Shown: positions 1-9,298, numbered from the stretch's first letter. The stretch: 64,000 bases of DNA from CAVPTL01 sp963727235 (GCA_963727235.1 CAVSFZ010000011.1:1-64000), one strand, 5' to 3'. Numbers and translations: made by a program. Notes: generated by a model not told the origin, from the sequence alone.

Positions 1-119
1 CGCGCTACGCTGATCTGAACCGGGAATCCGGGCGACCCGGTGGGCGTTAATCCAGACAGCGGCCTTTGCCGATCATCACAGGGGGCGCTGTATACCCCTG
101 CCCGAAACAGAAAATTGGC

Positions 120-1451
120 ATGACCACCACATTGAACACCCCAATCAGCCCCGCAGTCCGCCGCCTGGCCATCAGCCAGGGGCTGTCGCTGGCCGGCCGC
201 GGAGCGGCCACCACGGCACTGATCTGGGTTGTGTTCGAGTCCACCCACTCCTCGTGGTGGGTGTCGGCGGCGATGCTCGCGATCTTCGGGGTTTCGACCG
301 CTGTGTCGCCGTGGACCGGGCACATGGGCGACCGCCACGACCGCCGCCTGGTGGTGATGATCTCGGCCGGATTCGCCGGCGCTGCGTTCTTCGCCTGCGC
401 CGGCCTGGTCGGCGTCGGCCTGGTCGACCTCGTGATCGCCATGATGGTGGCCGCCGCCGCCACTCAGGGAGCCCTGGGAGCGGCCGTTCAGGGCGCTGTG
501 CCCAACCTCGTGGCCGAGGACGATCTGGGCCGCGCCAATAGCCTTCTGGGCGTCTTCAAGAGCGCCGGGTTCATGCTCGGCCCGGGCATCGGCGGCATGC
601 TGCTGGCCGTGATCAGCCCCGCCGGCGTCTTCATCGTCTCGGGTGTGATCATGCTGGCCGCGTCCGCGCTCATGATCGGCGTCCACGAGCGGCTGCAGTC
701 CCACAACCGCGACGAGTCGGTCGGCGGTCGCCTGGACGGCTACCGCCAGCTGATGGCCGACCGCTACATGCGCCGGCTGACGGTCGCCTGGGCGCTGGTG
801 ATGATCGGCATCGGCCCCGTGATCGTGGCCGAGGTGACGCTCGCCAACCAGTTCAAGGTGGGATCGCTCGGGTACGGCCTGATCGCCGTGGCCTGGGACG
901 GCGGCGGCGTGATCGGCGCGCTCCTGGCGGGCCGCTACGTGCTGCGCCGGTTCGAGCAGCCGGCCGTCGTGGTCGGCAGCGTCGCGATCGCCGCTGGGTT
1001 CGCCGTGGTCGGCCTGGCGCCGGTGTTCTGGCCGGTGCTGGTGGGCATGATGATCGCCGGCGTATTCGACTCGCTGGGCACCGTGGCCGCGCAGAACATC
1101 ATCCAGCGCCGCACTCCCAACATCATTCAGTCACGCGTATCGGCAGCGCTCGACGCCGTCGTCCTGGGCGCGATGGCGGCATCGTTCGCGCTGGGTGCGC
1201 CGCTGATCGCCGTGTTCGGCGCCCAGGGCACCTACCTGGTGGCGGCCGGCATCACGCTGGTCGGCGCCGTGATCCTGCTGCCGACCATGAGGGACATGCC
1301 CGAGCCGGTCAGCGTCGCCCACGGCACGCCGGCGCGCCGCGCTGCGCTGCCACCGGTGCGCGTCCCCATGCAGCGGCGCCCGGCCTCGTCTAAGCCGGCG
1401 AAGCAGGTCGGTCGACGGCGACCGCTGCGGCGGCGTCCCCGGGACCGCTAG
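120..1451 (+). CDS. MFS transporter, drug/siderophore exporter type
   Basis: A 443-residue polytopic membrane protein of the major facilitator superfamily, probably a proton-driven exporter at the cytoplasmic membrane. About 12 hydrophobic segments are visible. The loop after the second helix carries GHMGDRHDRR, the conserved MFS loop motif (G-x-x-x-D-R-x-x-R-R). The C-terminal 50 residues are Arg/Pro-rich and cytoplasmic. I chose the ATG at 120, giving MTTTLNTPIS; an in-frame TTG at 66 would add 18 residues with no membrane-protein character. The 3' end overlaps the convergent antiporter gene by 62 bases. The substrate cannot be told from the sequence; the closest general type is the EntS/MFS_3 group. 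Confidence 0.85.
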   Translation: MTTTLNTPISPAVRRLAISQGLSLAGRGAATTALIWVVFESTHSSWWVSAAMLAIFGVSTAVSPWTGHMGDRHDRRLVVMISAGFAGAAFFACAGLVGVGLVDLVIAMMVAAAATQGALGAAVQGAVPNLVAEDDLGRANSLLGVFKSAGFMLGPGIGGMLLAVISPAGVFIVSGVIMLAASALMIGVHERLQSHNRDESVGGRLDGYRQLMADRYMRRLTVAWALVMIGIGPVIVAEVTLANQFKVGSLGYGLIAVAWDGGGVIGALLAGRYVLRRFEQPAVVVGSVAIAAGFAVVGLAPVFWPVLVGMMIAGVFDSLGTVAAQNIIQRRTPNIIQSRVSAALDAVVLGAMAASFALGAPLIAVFGAQGTYLVAAGITLVGAVILLPTMRDMPEPVSVAHGTPARRAALPPVRVPMQRRPASSKPAKQVGRRRPLRRRPRDR

Positions 1452-2598
1452 AGCCGGCGCCGCGGCGGCTGCGGCGGCGACCCTCGGCCACCATCGGAAA
1501 CAGCAGCACGCTGATCATGCCGGCGCCGATCAGCGCCGACGCGGTGTACGGCCGCATCCGGTGCGTGGCCAGGCCGATCTCGGCGATCGCGACCACGATC
1601 GGCAGCTGGGTCGCGGTCAGCAGGGAGAAGTCGATCCGGTCGGCCAGCTTGGGCAGCGCCTGTCGGTAGATGAACATTGCCGGCAGTCCGCGTGCGACCC
1701 AGAACATGGCCAGAAACAGGGGCAGTCGCCACAGCGCCGGCGCGGTGCCGAGCGCGGCCAGGTCGAACGTGACCCCGGTGACCACGAAGAAGATCGGGAT
1801 GAACACGCCGAAGGCGATCGCATCCAGCTTGTGATCGAGCTCCTCACGATCCCTGCCGGCGGCCAGCGACACGATCACACCGGCTGCGAACGCCCCCAGC
1901 ACCGCGTCCAGGCCGACATGAGCGGTCAGGAACACCAGCACCACCACCAGGCAGACCGTCAGCCGGATGGGCAGCTGGGCGCTTGTGTGCATCGAGCGTC
2001 CGATCACGCGCATGACGTTGGGCGGGTGCAGCTTCAGCGCGGTCACCGCGATCACCATCGCCAGCGCCACGAAGGTCAGGATCGCGCCCATCGACGATGC
2101 CAGGCTGCCGGACGAGAGCAGCGTCGAGACGAGCACGATCGGCCCGAACTCGCCCACCGCGCCGGCGCCCATCACGAATGTGCCGAAGGGTGTCGAAAGC
2201 TCGTCGTTGTCACGCAGGATCGGCATCAACGTCCCCAGCGCTGTGGTGGTGAGTGCCACACCGACCAGCAATGAGGACAGCACCACACCCGTCCCTTGGA
2301 GGACGGCGCCCAGGGATAACCCGATGGCAACCGACGTGAACCACGTCACCAACGCCAGCGTCAAGGGCGATCCCTGGATCTTCTCGAAGTCGATCTCCAT
2401 GCCCGCCATGAAGAACAGAAACGACAGCCCGAGGGTCGAGAAGAAGGCGACCACGGTGGTGTCGTCGGCGAGGTCGAGCACCTTCGGCCCGATCAGGATG
2501 CCGATCACGATTTCGATCACCACAGGCGGCACCTTGGGGCCGAACACCAGCCCACCCAGAAGCGGCGCCAATGTGGCCGCCACAAAGATCACAACCAT
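1390..2598 (-). CDS. Cation:proton antiporter (CPA2, Na+/H+ exchanger domain)
   Basis: A 402-residue membrane protein with 11-12 hydrophobic segments matching the Na+/H+ exchanger domain of the CPA2 (KefB/NapA-like) family. It should exchange Na+ or K+ for protons across the cytoplasmic membrane. It lacks the C-terminal TrkA-N nucleotide-binding domain of full KefB/KefC proteins. The open frame continues upstream to 2973, but that part lies antisense to the next gene, so I start at the ATG at 2598, just before the first hydrophobic segment; GTG at 2616 is possible. It is divergent from the hydantoinase operon with 42 bases between starts. Its last codons overlap the MFS gene tail. Confidence 0.85.
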   Translation of the reverse strand: MVVIFVAATLAPLLGGLVFGPKVPPVVIEIVIGILIGPKVLDLADDTTVVAFFSTLGLSFLFFMAGMEIDFEKIQGSPLTLALVTWFTSVAIGLSLGAVLQGTGVVLSSLLVGVALTTTALGTLMPILRDNDELSTPFGTFVMGAGAVGEFGPIVLVSTLLSSGSLASSMGAILTFVALAMVIAVTALKLHPPNVMRVIGRSMHTSAQLPIRLTVCLVVVLVFLTAHVGLDAVLGAFAAGVIVSLAAGRDREELDHKLDAIAFGVFIPIFFVVTGVTFDLAALGTAPALWRLPLFLAMFWVARGLPAMFIYRQALPKLADRIDFSLLTATQLPIVVAIAEIGLATHRMRPYTASALIGAGMISVLLFPMVAEGRRRSRRGAGSSGPGDAAAAVAVDRPASPA

Positions 2599-2640
2599 TG
2601 CCTGCTCGTCACCCACGGGCCGTCCACCATACTCTCTCGC

Positions 2641-4488
2641 ATGCCTGCGATCATTGGTGTCGACGTGGGCGGGACGTTTACCGACGTCGCGCTGATCCAC
2701 CAGCAGCGGTTGGTGCTGGCCAAAGTCTCGACCACCGTGCCCGATCAGTCGGTCGGTGTGCTCGAGGCGGTCGCGCTGGCGCTGGAACGGGCAGGCCTGC
2801 CGCCGAAGGCCGTCTCGCACGTCGGTCACGGCACCACCGTGGCCACCAACGCGCTGCTGGAGCGGCGGGGACCGCGCACCGCGCTTGTGACCACCCGCGG
2901 CTTCGGGGATCTGCTGCACCTGGCCCGCCAGACCCGCCCCGATCTCTACCGGCTCGACCGCTCGCCCCCGCATCCGCTGGCGTCAGTCACCGCCGAGGTG
3001 GACGAGCGGATGGGCCCCGACGGCGTGATCACCCCGCTCGACCTGGAGTCGGTGGACACCGCCGCCCGCAGGCTGCGGCGAGCCGGGGTCGGGGCCGTGG
3101 CGGTGTGCCTGCTCCACTCCTACGCCCATCACGCGCACGAGCGGGAGGTCGCCGCCCGCCTGCGCGAGCTGCTCGGCGATGTGCCGGTGGTCGCCTCGAT
3201 CGATCTGGCGCCGGAGCTGCGTGAGTACGAGCGTGCCTCGACCACGGTCGCCGATGCCTACCTCGGCCCGGTGGTTGGGCGGTACCTCCGGCGGCTGGGT
3301 GAAACTGCGGCGGACGCGGGGCTGCCCGAGCCGCTGGTGATGCAGTCGAGCGGTGGGCTGGCCGAGCTCTCTGACGCCGCCGATCACGGCGCTCGGCTGC
3401 TGCTGTCGGGGCCGGCCGGCGGGGTGGCGGCGGTGGTCGCCGGAGGTGCGTCCGACGCGGTCAGCTTCGATATGGGCGGCACCTCCACCGACGTCTGCCT
3501 GATCCGCGGCGGCTCCGCCGAGCGGTCGCCGCAGCGGCTGGTGGGAGGGCTGCCGGTGCGGCTGCCGCAACTCGACATCCGCACCGTCGGGGCCGGTGGC
3601 GGCAGCATCGCCTGGATCGACCAGGGCGGTGCGCTGCGGGTCGGCCCTCGGTCGGCGGGGGCCGATCCCGGTCCGGCCTGTTACGGCCGCGGAGGGACAC
3701 ATGCGACCGTCACCGACGCCAACCTGGTGCTGGGCCGGCTCGACCATCGGATCCCTCTGGCGGGCGGTCTTCGGCTCGACCGCGCCGCCGCCCGCAGCGC
3801 GGTGGCGGGTGTCGCTGACGGGTTTCGCAGTGTGGCTGCCGCTGCCCGCGGGATCGTGGCTGTGGCAAACCAGGAGATGGTGGCGGCGATCAGGGTGGTC
3901 ACCGTCGAACGCGGCCACGATCCCCGCGACCTGGAGCTGGTGGCCTTCGGTGGAGCCGGACCGCTGCACGCCTGTGAGGTGGCCGATGCGCTGGGAATCC
4001 GGCGCGTGGCGGTACCCGCTGCCGGGGGCGTCTACTCCGCTCTGGGGATCGCGGTGGGAGATCGCCGGCGCGACGCGGTCACCGGTGTGGTGGCATCGCT
4101 CGCGTCGCTGTCGGTGCGCGAGCTGCGCAGCCTGACGCCGGCGCTTCCGCGCGCACGGGGAGCGCAGACGGTCGTCGCCTGCGACCTGCGCTATCGCGGA
4201 CAGGCGTTCGAGCTGACGGTGCCGCTGGAGCCGGCACGCACCCTGGCCGCCCGGTTTCATGATGCCCACCGCGATCGCTACGGCTTCGCCGATCCCGACG
4301 GTGAGGTCGAGCTGGTGGCGATGCGGGCTTCCTCGACAGTCGCCGGGCCGCGACTCGAAGTGGCGCCGGGCCGTGGTCGCCGGGTGGTGCGCGGGCCCCG
4401 GTCGGTGCCCATGGACGGAGCCACCCTGTGGGTGGCCGACGGCTGGCGCGCCCGCTCCGCCAACGCCGGGTGGGAGCTGCGACGATGA
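2641..4488 (+). CDS. Hydantoinase/oxoprolinase subunit A
   Basis: A 615-residue ATP-dependent subunit of the hydantoinase/5-oxoprolinase (HyuA) family, which hydrolyses cyclic amides such as N-methylhydantoin or 5-oxoproline together with subunit B. The N-terminal actin-like ATPase motif GVDVGGTFTD is at residues 5-14. GHGTTVATNALLERRG follows near 61, a second phosphate motif DMGGTSTD near 277, and GAGGGS with SAGADPGPACYG near 320-345. The protein is slightly shorter than many family members (about 680). It is first in an operon with subunit B (ATGA overlap) and the amine oxidase. A TACTCT hexamer lies five bases before the ATG. The actual substrate is unknown. Confidence 0.9.
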   Translation: MPAIIGVDVGGTFTDVALIHQQRLVLAKVSTTVPDQSVGVLEAVALALERAGLPPKAVSHVGHGTTVATNALLERRGPRTALVTTRGFGDLLHLARQTRPDLYRLDRSPPHPLASVTAEVDERMGPDGVITPLDLESVDTAARRLRRAGVGAVAVCLLHSYAHHAHEREVAARLRELLGDVPVVASIDLAPELREYERASTTVADAYLGPVVGRYLRRLGETAADAGLPEPLVMQSSGGLAELSDAADHGARLLLSGPAGGVAAVVAGGASDAVSFDMGGTSTDVCLIRGGSAERSPQRLVGGLPVRLPQLDIRTVGAGGGSIAWIDQGGALRVGPRSAGADPGPACYGRGGTHATVTDANLVLGRLDHRIPLAGGLRLDRAAARSAVAGVADGFRSVAAAARGIVAVANQEMVAAIRVVTVERGHDPRDLELVAFGGAGPLHACEVADALGIRRVAVPAAGGVYSALGIAVGDRRRDAVTGVVASLASLSVRELRSLTPALPRARGAQTVVACDLRYRGQAFELTVPLEPARTLAARFHDAHRDRYGFADPDGEVELVAMRASSTVAGPRLEVAPGRGRRVVRGPRSVPMDGATLWVADGWRARSANAGWELRR

Positions 4489-5975
4489 CCGATCCGGCCA
4501 CCCTGCGGGTGATGTCGGCGGCGCTCTCGGGCGTTGCCGAGGAGATGGGCGCGGCGCTCGTGCGCGCAGCCCACTCGGCCAACATCAAGGAGCGCCGCGA
4601 CTGCTCCACGGCGGTGTTCGACGCCCGCGGCCGCATGATCGCCCAGGCCGAGCACATCCCCGTCCACCTGGGAGCGATGCCCGACGCGGTGGCCGCCTGT
4701 CGTGCGCTCGACCCCCGACCGGGCGAGCACTTCATCCTCAACGACCCGTATACCGGCGGCACCCACCTGCCCGATATCACGCTCGTCTCGCGGGTGGACG
4801 GCCTCGGCTTCGTCGTCTCCCGTGCCCACCACGCCGACGTCGGCGGGATGCAGCCGGCCAGCATGCCGGCCGGCGCGCGCGAGCTGATCCAGGAGGGGGT
4901 GGTGATCCCACCGGTGCGGCTGACCGACGACCTGCTGAGGGTGCTGGTGGCAAACATGCGCCGGCCCCACCAGCGGCTGGCCGACCTGCGCGCTCAGGTC
5001 GCCTGCCAGGAGCTGGGGGCGCGGCGGCTGCACGAGCTGGCCGAGCGGCACGGGCGTGGTCGGCTGGAGCGGGGTATGGAAGAGCTGTACCGCTACTCGG
5101 AGCGGCGCATCCGCGCCGCCCTAGCCCGCCTCCCCGACGGCCGCGGCACCGCCCGCGACGTGATCGAGGGAGACGGCATCAGCTCCGCCGACATCGCCGT
5201 CCAGGCGACTGTCGAGATCCGCGGCGACCGCGTCTCGGTCGATTTCGCCGGCACCGCGGGCCAGCAGCCCGGCAACGTCAACTGCCCGATCACCGTCACC
5301 CGCTCGGCGGTGTACTTCGTCGTGCGGGCACTGTGTGATCCCGACATTCCGGCCTCGGGCGGTGCGTTCGAGCCGGTGGCGGTGACCGCGCCGATCGGCT
5401 CGCTGGTGAACGCCCGCCCGCCGGCCGGGGTGGTGGCCGGCAACACCGAGACGTCCAGCCGGATCGTCGACGTGGTCACGCGAGCATTCGGCGAGCTGAT
5501 GGAGACCAATGCCGACGGCCAGGGCACCATGAACAACGTCACCTTCGGCACGCCCGAGTTCACCTACTACGAGACGCTCGCCGGCGGTCAGGGCGCCTCC
5601 CGCGCCGGCGACGGGCCCTCGGCGGTGCACGTGGCCATGTCAAACACCCTGAACACGCCCATCGAGGCGCTGGAGCGGGAGTATCCGCTGCGGATCGAGC
5701 GCTACGCCCTGCGACGCCGCTCCGGCGGGGACGGCCGCCACCACGGCGGTGACGGGGTGGTTAGGGTGTACCGCGTGCTCTCTGACTGCACACTCGGCCT
5801 CATGACCGAACGCCGCCGCCACCGACCGCAGGGAGCGGCCGGGGGCGAGGCCGGAGCGGCCGGCGCGAACCTGCTGAACGGTACGCGGCTGCCGGCCAAG
5901 GTCTCACTCGAACTGCGCGCCGGCGACGTGCTGGAGATCCGCACGCCCGGCGGCGGGGGATGGGGAAAGGCGTGA
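4485..5975 (+). CDS. Hydantoinase/oxoprolinase subunit B
   Basis: A 496-residue HyuB-family partner of the preceding subunit; the two together form the cytoplasmic cyclic-amide hydrolase. Family landmarks are AAHSANIKERRDCS near residue 27, NDPYTGGTHLPD near 86, and RAHHADVGG near 112. The protein ends in the Gly-rich tail TPGGGGWG usual for this subunit. I take the ATG at 4485, which overlaps the subunit A stop as ATGA and indicates translational coupling. An in-frame start at 4428 lies inside subunit A and is rejected. The usual length is 500-570 residues, so it looks complete. Confidence 0.9.
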   Translation: MTDPATLRVMSAALSGVAEEMGAALVRAAHSANIKERRDCSTAVFDARGRMIAQAEHIPVHLGAMPDAVAACRALDPRPGEHFILNDPYTGGTHLPDITLVSRVDGLGFVVSRAHHADVGGMQPASMPAGARELIQEGVVIPPVRLTDDLLRVLVANMRRPHQRLADLRAQVACQELGARRLHELAERHGRGRLERGMEELYRYSERRIRAALARLPDGRGTARDVIEGDGISSADIAVQATVEIRGDRVSVDFAGTAGQQPGNVNCPITVTRSAVYFVVRALCDPDIPASGGAFEPVAVTAPIGSLVNARPPAGVVAGNTETSSRIVDVVTRAFGELMETNADGQGTMNNVTFGTPEFTYYETLAGGQGASRAGDGPSAVHVAMSNTLNTPIEALEREYPLRIERYALRRRSGGDGRHHGGDGVVRVYRVLSDCTLGLMTERRRHRPQGAAGGEAGAAGANLLNGTRLPAKVSLELRAGDVLEIRTPGGGGWGKA

Positions 5976-7339
5976 GCTACGACGGAGGCGAGCCGGACGT
6001 ACCCGCACCGGTCACCGGGGTTGTCGAGCGGGTGATCGTGATCGGAGCCGGCATCGCCGGGCTGACGGCTGCCAACGCGCTCACCGCCGCCGGCGTGGAG
6101 ACGGTCGTGCTCGAAGCCCGCGACCGCGTGGGCGGGCGGTTGCACACGGTCGATGTGGGCGGCTCGCCGATCGACATGGGAGGCTCCTGGATCCACACCC
6201 CGATCGGAAACCCGCTGCGCGAGTTCGCCGACCAGGCGGAGATCGCCTGCCGCCCGGGCAACTTCCTGGCTGAGATGTCGATCTTCGACCAGGGCGAGCA
6301 GCGGCTCCTGACCGATGCCGAGACCGATGACGTGATGGAGCACATGCTGGCGGGGTTCGCCGCTGCTCAGCCCGAACTGGCCGCCCGGTTGGGGCCGCAG
6401 GCGTCGCTGGCCGACGCGGTCGACGCGTACGTCAACGACGCCGGCCTCGAACCGGGTCGGGCGCGAAGGGTGTGCGCGGGGCTCAGGTTTTACCACGAGG
6501 CTGATACAACGGGCTACCTCGAGCAGCAGCCGGCGATGACGAACGCCGAGGTGCTCGAGTACGACGGCGACTACCTGGGCGACATGCCGGTGGGTGGGCT
6601 CGGCTGGGTTACGGCTGCGCTGGCATCCGATGTCGATGTCCGCCTGAACTCAGCGGTGACGGAGGTGTCGGTCACGCCGGGCGGAGTGACTGCGACCACC
6701 GCCGACGGCGGCGTGCACGAAGGGTCACACGCGATCGTGACGCTGCCGCTGGGAGTGCTCAAGCATCGCGACGTCGAGTTCTCACCGCCGCTCGACCCGC
6801 AGCGGCTGGCGGCCGCCGATCGGCTGGGGTTCGGCCGCTTCGAGAAGGTCGCGCTGCGATTCGCGCGTCCGTTCTGGCGGGATGCGGGGATCATCCACGT
6901 CACCGTCCTTCCGCCCGACCGGAGGGGGGTGGGGACACCGATCTTCGGGATGGACGCGTTCGGCCACGGGCCGACGCTGGTGGCGTTCGCCGTCCCCAGC
7001 TCGATCGAGCGGTTCGATCGCTCGTCTCCGCAGCAGGCGGCCGCGTGGGTGCTCGAGTTGATGTCGGAGGTGATCGGTGCGCCCTGTCCCGAGCCCGAGG
7101 TGGTGGCGGTCTCGTCCTGGGGCGCCGACCCCTACACCCGCGGGGCGTACACGGCGATTCCGCTGGGTGCGAGCTCGGCCGACATCCGCGCTCTGGCCGA
7201 GCCGGCCCATGGCCGGCTGCTGTTCGCGGGTGAAGCCACGACCGTCACGCGGATGGGCTACGCCGACGGTGCGATGAGTACCGGGGTGCGCGAGGCCAAA
7301 CGGCTGTTACAGACTGAGACGGTGGAGCTGACCACCTGA
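5960..7339 (+). CDS. FAD-dependent amine oxidase (flavin monoamine oxidase family)
   Basis: A 459-residue flavoprotein that should oxidise a primary or secondary amine to the imine/aldehyde with release of H2O2. The dinucleotide-binding motif VIVIGAGIAGLTAANAL begins near residue 25, EARDRVGGR follows near 52, and the C-terminal FAD motif FAGEAT with GYADGAMSTG lies near 422-440. The start is ambiguous: ATG at 5960 overlaps subunit B by 16 bases, while GTG at 5972 overlaps its stop as GTGA and still keeps the whole domain. The operon position after a cyclic-amide hydrolase suggests consecutive steps on a nitrogen compound; that link is inference. The stop overlaps the clpS ATG by one base. 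Confidence 0.88.
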   Translation: MGKGVSYDGGEPDVPAPVTGVVERVIVIGAGIAGLTAANALTAAGVETVVLEARDRVGGRLHTVDVGGSPIDMGGSWIHTPIGNPLREFADQAEIACRPGNFLAEMSIFDQGEQRLLTDAETDDVMEHMLAGFAAAQPELAARLGPQASLADAVDAYVNDAGLEPGRARRVCAGLRFYHEADTTGYLEQQPAMTNAEVLEYDGDYLGDMPVGGLGWVTAALASDVDVRLNSAVTEVSVTPGGVTATTADGGVHEGSHAIVTLPLGVLKHRDVEFSPPLDPQRLAAADRLGFGRFEKVALRFARPFWRDAGIIHVTVLPPDRRGVGTPIFGMDAFGHGPTLVAFAVPSSIERFDRSSPQQAAAWVLELMSEVIGAPCPEPEVVAVSSWGADPYTRGAYTAIPLGASSADIRALAEPAHGRLLFAGEATTVTRMGYADGAMSTGVREAKRLLQTETVELTT

Positions 7340-7644
7340 TGTCCACGGTTGCGCCGCCCCAGCGCAAGCAGCGGCCCCGCTCTGGCGACCCCGGCAGCGG
7401 CAGTGATCGCCCCTGGCTGGTGGTGGTGCTGAACGACAACCACAACACCTTCGACGGCGTCGCGTTCGCACTCGCCCGAACGATCCCGGGAGTCACCTTC
7501 GACCGCGGCATGGAGCTGGCCAACCGCATCCACACCACCGGCCGCGCGGTGGTGTGGTCGGGGCAGAAGGAACAGGCCGAGCACTACCACGAGCAGCTGC
7601 AAGGCTTCGGCCTCACGCTCGCCCCCCTCTCGAGCTCGGGGTGA
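7339..7644 (+). CDS. clpS: ATP-dependent Clp protease adaptor ClpS
   Basis: A 101-residue adaptor that delivers N-degron substrates to the ClpC/ClpA unfoldase. After about 25 disordered residues comes the ClpS core: VVVLNDNHNTFDGV near 30-43, which holds the conserved N-D-x-x-x-T-F loop lining the N-degron pocket, followed by the helix VTFDRGMELANRIHTTGRAVV and a C-terminal region ending EQLQGFGLTLAPL. It is translated directly from the amine oxidase stop (TGATG). The TGA stop at 7642-7644 is supplied by the first copy of the dispersed palindrome, so the original 3' end may have been altered. A clpC gene lies 27 kb away in the window. Confidence 0.93.
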   Translation: MSTVAPPQRKQRPRSGDPGSGSDRPWLVVVLNDNHNTFDGVAFALARTIPGVTFDRGMELANRIHTTGRAVVWSGQKEQAEHYHEQLQGFGLTLAPLSSSG

Positions 7645-7673
7645 ATAAAAGGTGCCAGGCACCTTTTATTCAC
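7641..7673. repeat. Dispersed palindrome copy 1 (AAAA arm)
   Basis: A 33-bp perfect palindrome around a single central A: outer arm GTGAATAA, then AA, core GGTGCCAGGCACC, and the mirrored arm. Bases 2-4 are the clpS stop codon, and the GTG inside the core at 7652 is a possible start of the next gene. It could fold as a bidirectional terminator hairpin. Confidence 0.95.
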
Positions 7674-8434
7674 TGAGCGCGTTGGCGGTTGATCCGTGGG
7701 TGTTCGTGTTCGACTGGGAGTGGATGCTCGCGATCGCGATCGTGGCGGTCGACTACGTGCTGGTGGTGCGTGCTCTGGCCCGCCGGGGCGAGCCGACGCC
7801 GTGGTACCGGATGGCAGCGTTCGCGGCCGGGCTGGGGCTGATCGCAGTCGCCCTGCTCTCCCCGATCGAGCATCTGGCGCTGACGTCGATGGTCAGCTTC
7901 CACCTGCTCCAAAACGTGATCATCGCCGACTGGGCGCCGCCGCTTCTGGTGCTGGGTCTCACCCCCGCGATGTTCGCGATGGCCGAGCGTCACACCGCGG
8001 TGCGGGCGGTCACCAACCCGGTGTTCGCGCTGGTCTTCTGGCTGGCCGCGTGGTACGGCCTGCACGTTCCCGCGTTCTACGACTATGCCCTGCGACACCA
8101 CTGGGCACTGGGTGTCGAGCACGTGATCTTCGTGCTCGCCGGGCTGGTGTTCTGGTGGGCGGTGCTCTCGCCCGGACGGATGCGGCCGCCGGCTCGGCTG
8201 GGATACCTGGTGATCGCCTTCTTTGCCGCCTCACCGTTGTCACTGGTGCTCGCACTCGCCCAGTCGCCGGTGTACCACTTCTACCTCGACACCCCCAAGC
8301 TGTGGGGCTTCTCGGCGCTGCGTGACCAGGAGGTGGGGGCGATCACGATGGCGCTCGAGCAGGCCGCGATCCTGTTCGTGGCCTGCGCCATCGCCTTCGC
8401 GGCAGTCATCGACCAGGAAGAGCATTCGGACTAG
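7652..8434 (+). CDS. Cytochrome c oxidase assembly protein, CtaG family
   Basis: A membrane protein of up to 260 residues with about seven hydrophobic segments, matching the Caa3-type CtaG family that helps insert copper during cytochrome oxidase assembly. Family signatures are SFHLLQNVIIADWAPPLLVLG near residue 80 and HHWALGVEHVIFVLAG near 148; conserved His residues in the membrane are the probable metal ligands. The start is unclear. GTG at 7652 lies inside the dispersed palindrome, eight bases after the clpS stop, and would suit translational re-initiation. TTG at 7682 and GTG at 7700 are the alternatives outside the repeat. The TAG stop at 8432 also forms part of a promoter-like hexamer for the next gene. 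Confidence 0.83.
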   Translation: MPGTFYSLSALAVDPWVFVFDWEWMLAIAIVAVDYVLVVRALARRGEPTPWYRMAAFAAGLGLIAVALLSPIEHLALTSMVSFHLLQNVIIADWAPPLLVLGLTPAMFAMAERHTAVRAVTNPVFALVFWLAAWYGLHVPAFYDYALRHHWALGVEHVIFVLAGLVFWWAVLSPGRMRPPARLGYLVIAFFAASPLSLVLALAQSPVYHFYLDTPKLWGFSALRDQEVGAITMALEQAAILFVACAIAFAAVIDQEEHSD

Positions 8435-8443
8435 GCTGTGTGC

Positions 8444-9298
8444 ATGACGATCGTCCGCGCCGCCTGCATCCAGTTCGCCGCCCGCCCCGAGAAGAGCGAC
8501 AGCGTGCGCGACATGGCGCCGCTGGTGGCCGAAGCCGCCGGCCGGGGCGCCGACGTGATCCTCCTGCCCGAGAAGTGGAACGCGTGGGTGGACGGCGAGG
8601 GCATGCGCCGCGAAGCCGAGCGGATCGATGCCGGCGAGACGGTCGAGGCGATGGCCGGGTGGGCGCGCCAGCATCGCGTCAACCTGATCGGCGGCTCGAT
8701 CGCGATCGAAGCCGGCGAGCGGGTCGGGAACGTCGAGATCGTGTACGACCGCGACGGCAACCGGATCGGCAGCTACACCAAGATCCACCTGTTCGACGTC
8801 GATGTGGGCGGTCTCAGCTACCGCGAGTCGGACGGCACCGAGCCCGGATCAGAACCGGTCGTGGTCGACATCGAGGGCGTCCGCTATGGGCTCACCGTCT
8901 GTTACGACCTGCGTTTCCCCGAGCTCTACCGGCTGCTCACCCTGGGCGGCGGAGCCACCGTGCTGACGGTGCCGTCCAACTTCACGCTGCACACCGGCAT
9001 GGCCCACTGGGAGGTGCTGCTGCGGGCGCGCGCGATCGAGAACCAGGCCTATGTGCTCGCCACCGGGCAGCACGGCTTCCCCGGCGGTCGCAATAAACCG
9101 TCCTACGGCCACAGCATGATCATCGACCCGTGGGGGACGGTGCTGGCACAGTCGCCCGACGGAGACGGCGTGATCACCGCCGACCTGGATTTCGAGCGGC
9201 TCGCTCAGATCCGGGCGTCGCTACCGGCGCTCGATCATCTCCACCCGAGTCTCAGGCCGCAGTCGGAAGCGTTGGATCCGGCAGCACGCCCTGGCTGA
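8444..9298 (+). CDS. Carbon-nitrogen hydrolase (nitrilase/omega-amidase family)
   Basis: A 284-residue cytoplasmic amidohydrolase of the nitrilase superfamily. The catalytic triad is visible: Glu in LLPEKWN near residue 43, Lys in YTKIHLFD near 113, and Cys in TVCYDLRFPEL near 152. The spacing and the FPEL motif resemble omega-amidase/Nit2-like enzymes that hydrolyse alpha-keto acid amides, but the substrate is not proven. I start at ATG 8444; TAGGCT six bases upstream suggests a leaderless transcript. The 3' end overlaps the convergent alpha/beta hydrolase by 47 bases, and both coding frames appear intact there. Confidence 0.9.
   Translation: MTIVRAACIQFAARPEKSDSVRDMAPLVAEAAGRGADVILLPEKWNAWVDGEGMRREAERIDAGETVEAMAGWARQHRVNLIGGSIAIEAGERVGNVEIVYDRDGNRIGSYTKIHLFDVDVGGLSYRESDGTEPGSEPVVVDIEGVRYGLTVCYDLRFPELYRLLTLGGGATVLTVPSNFTLHTGMAHWEVLLRARAIENQAYVLATGQHGFPGGRNKPSYGHSMIIDPWGTVLAQSPDGDGVITADLDFERLAQIRASLPALDHLHPSLRPQSEALDPAARPG

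Noticed and set aside
2983..4269. A 428-codon open frame antisense to the hydantoinase A gene
   Set aside because: Low-complexity Arg/Gln/His translation; the sense gene has clear motifs along its length.
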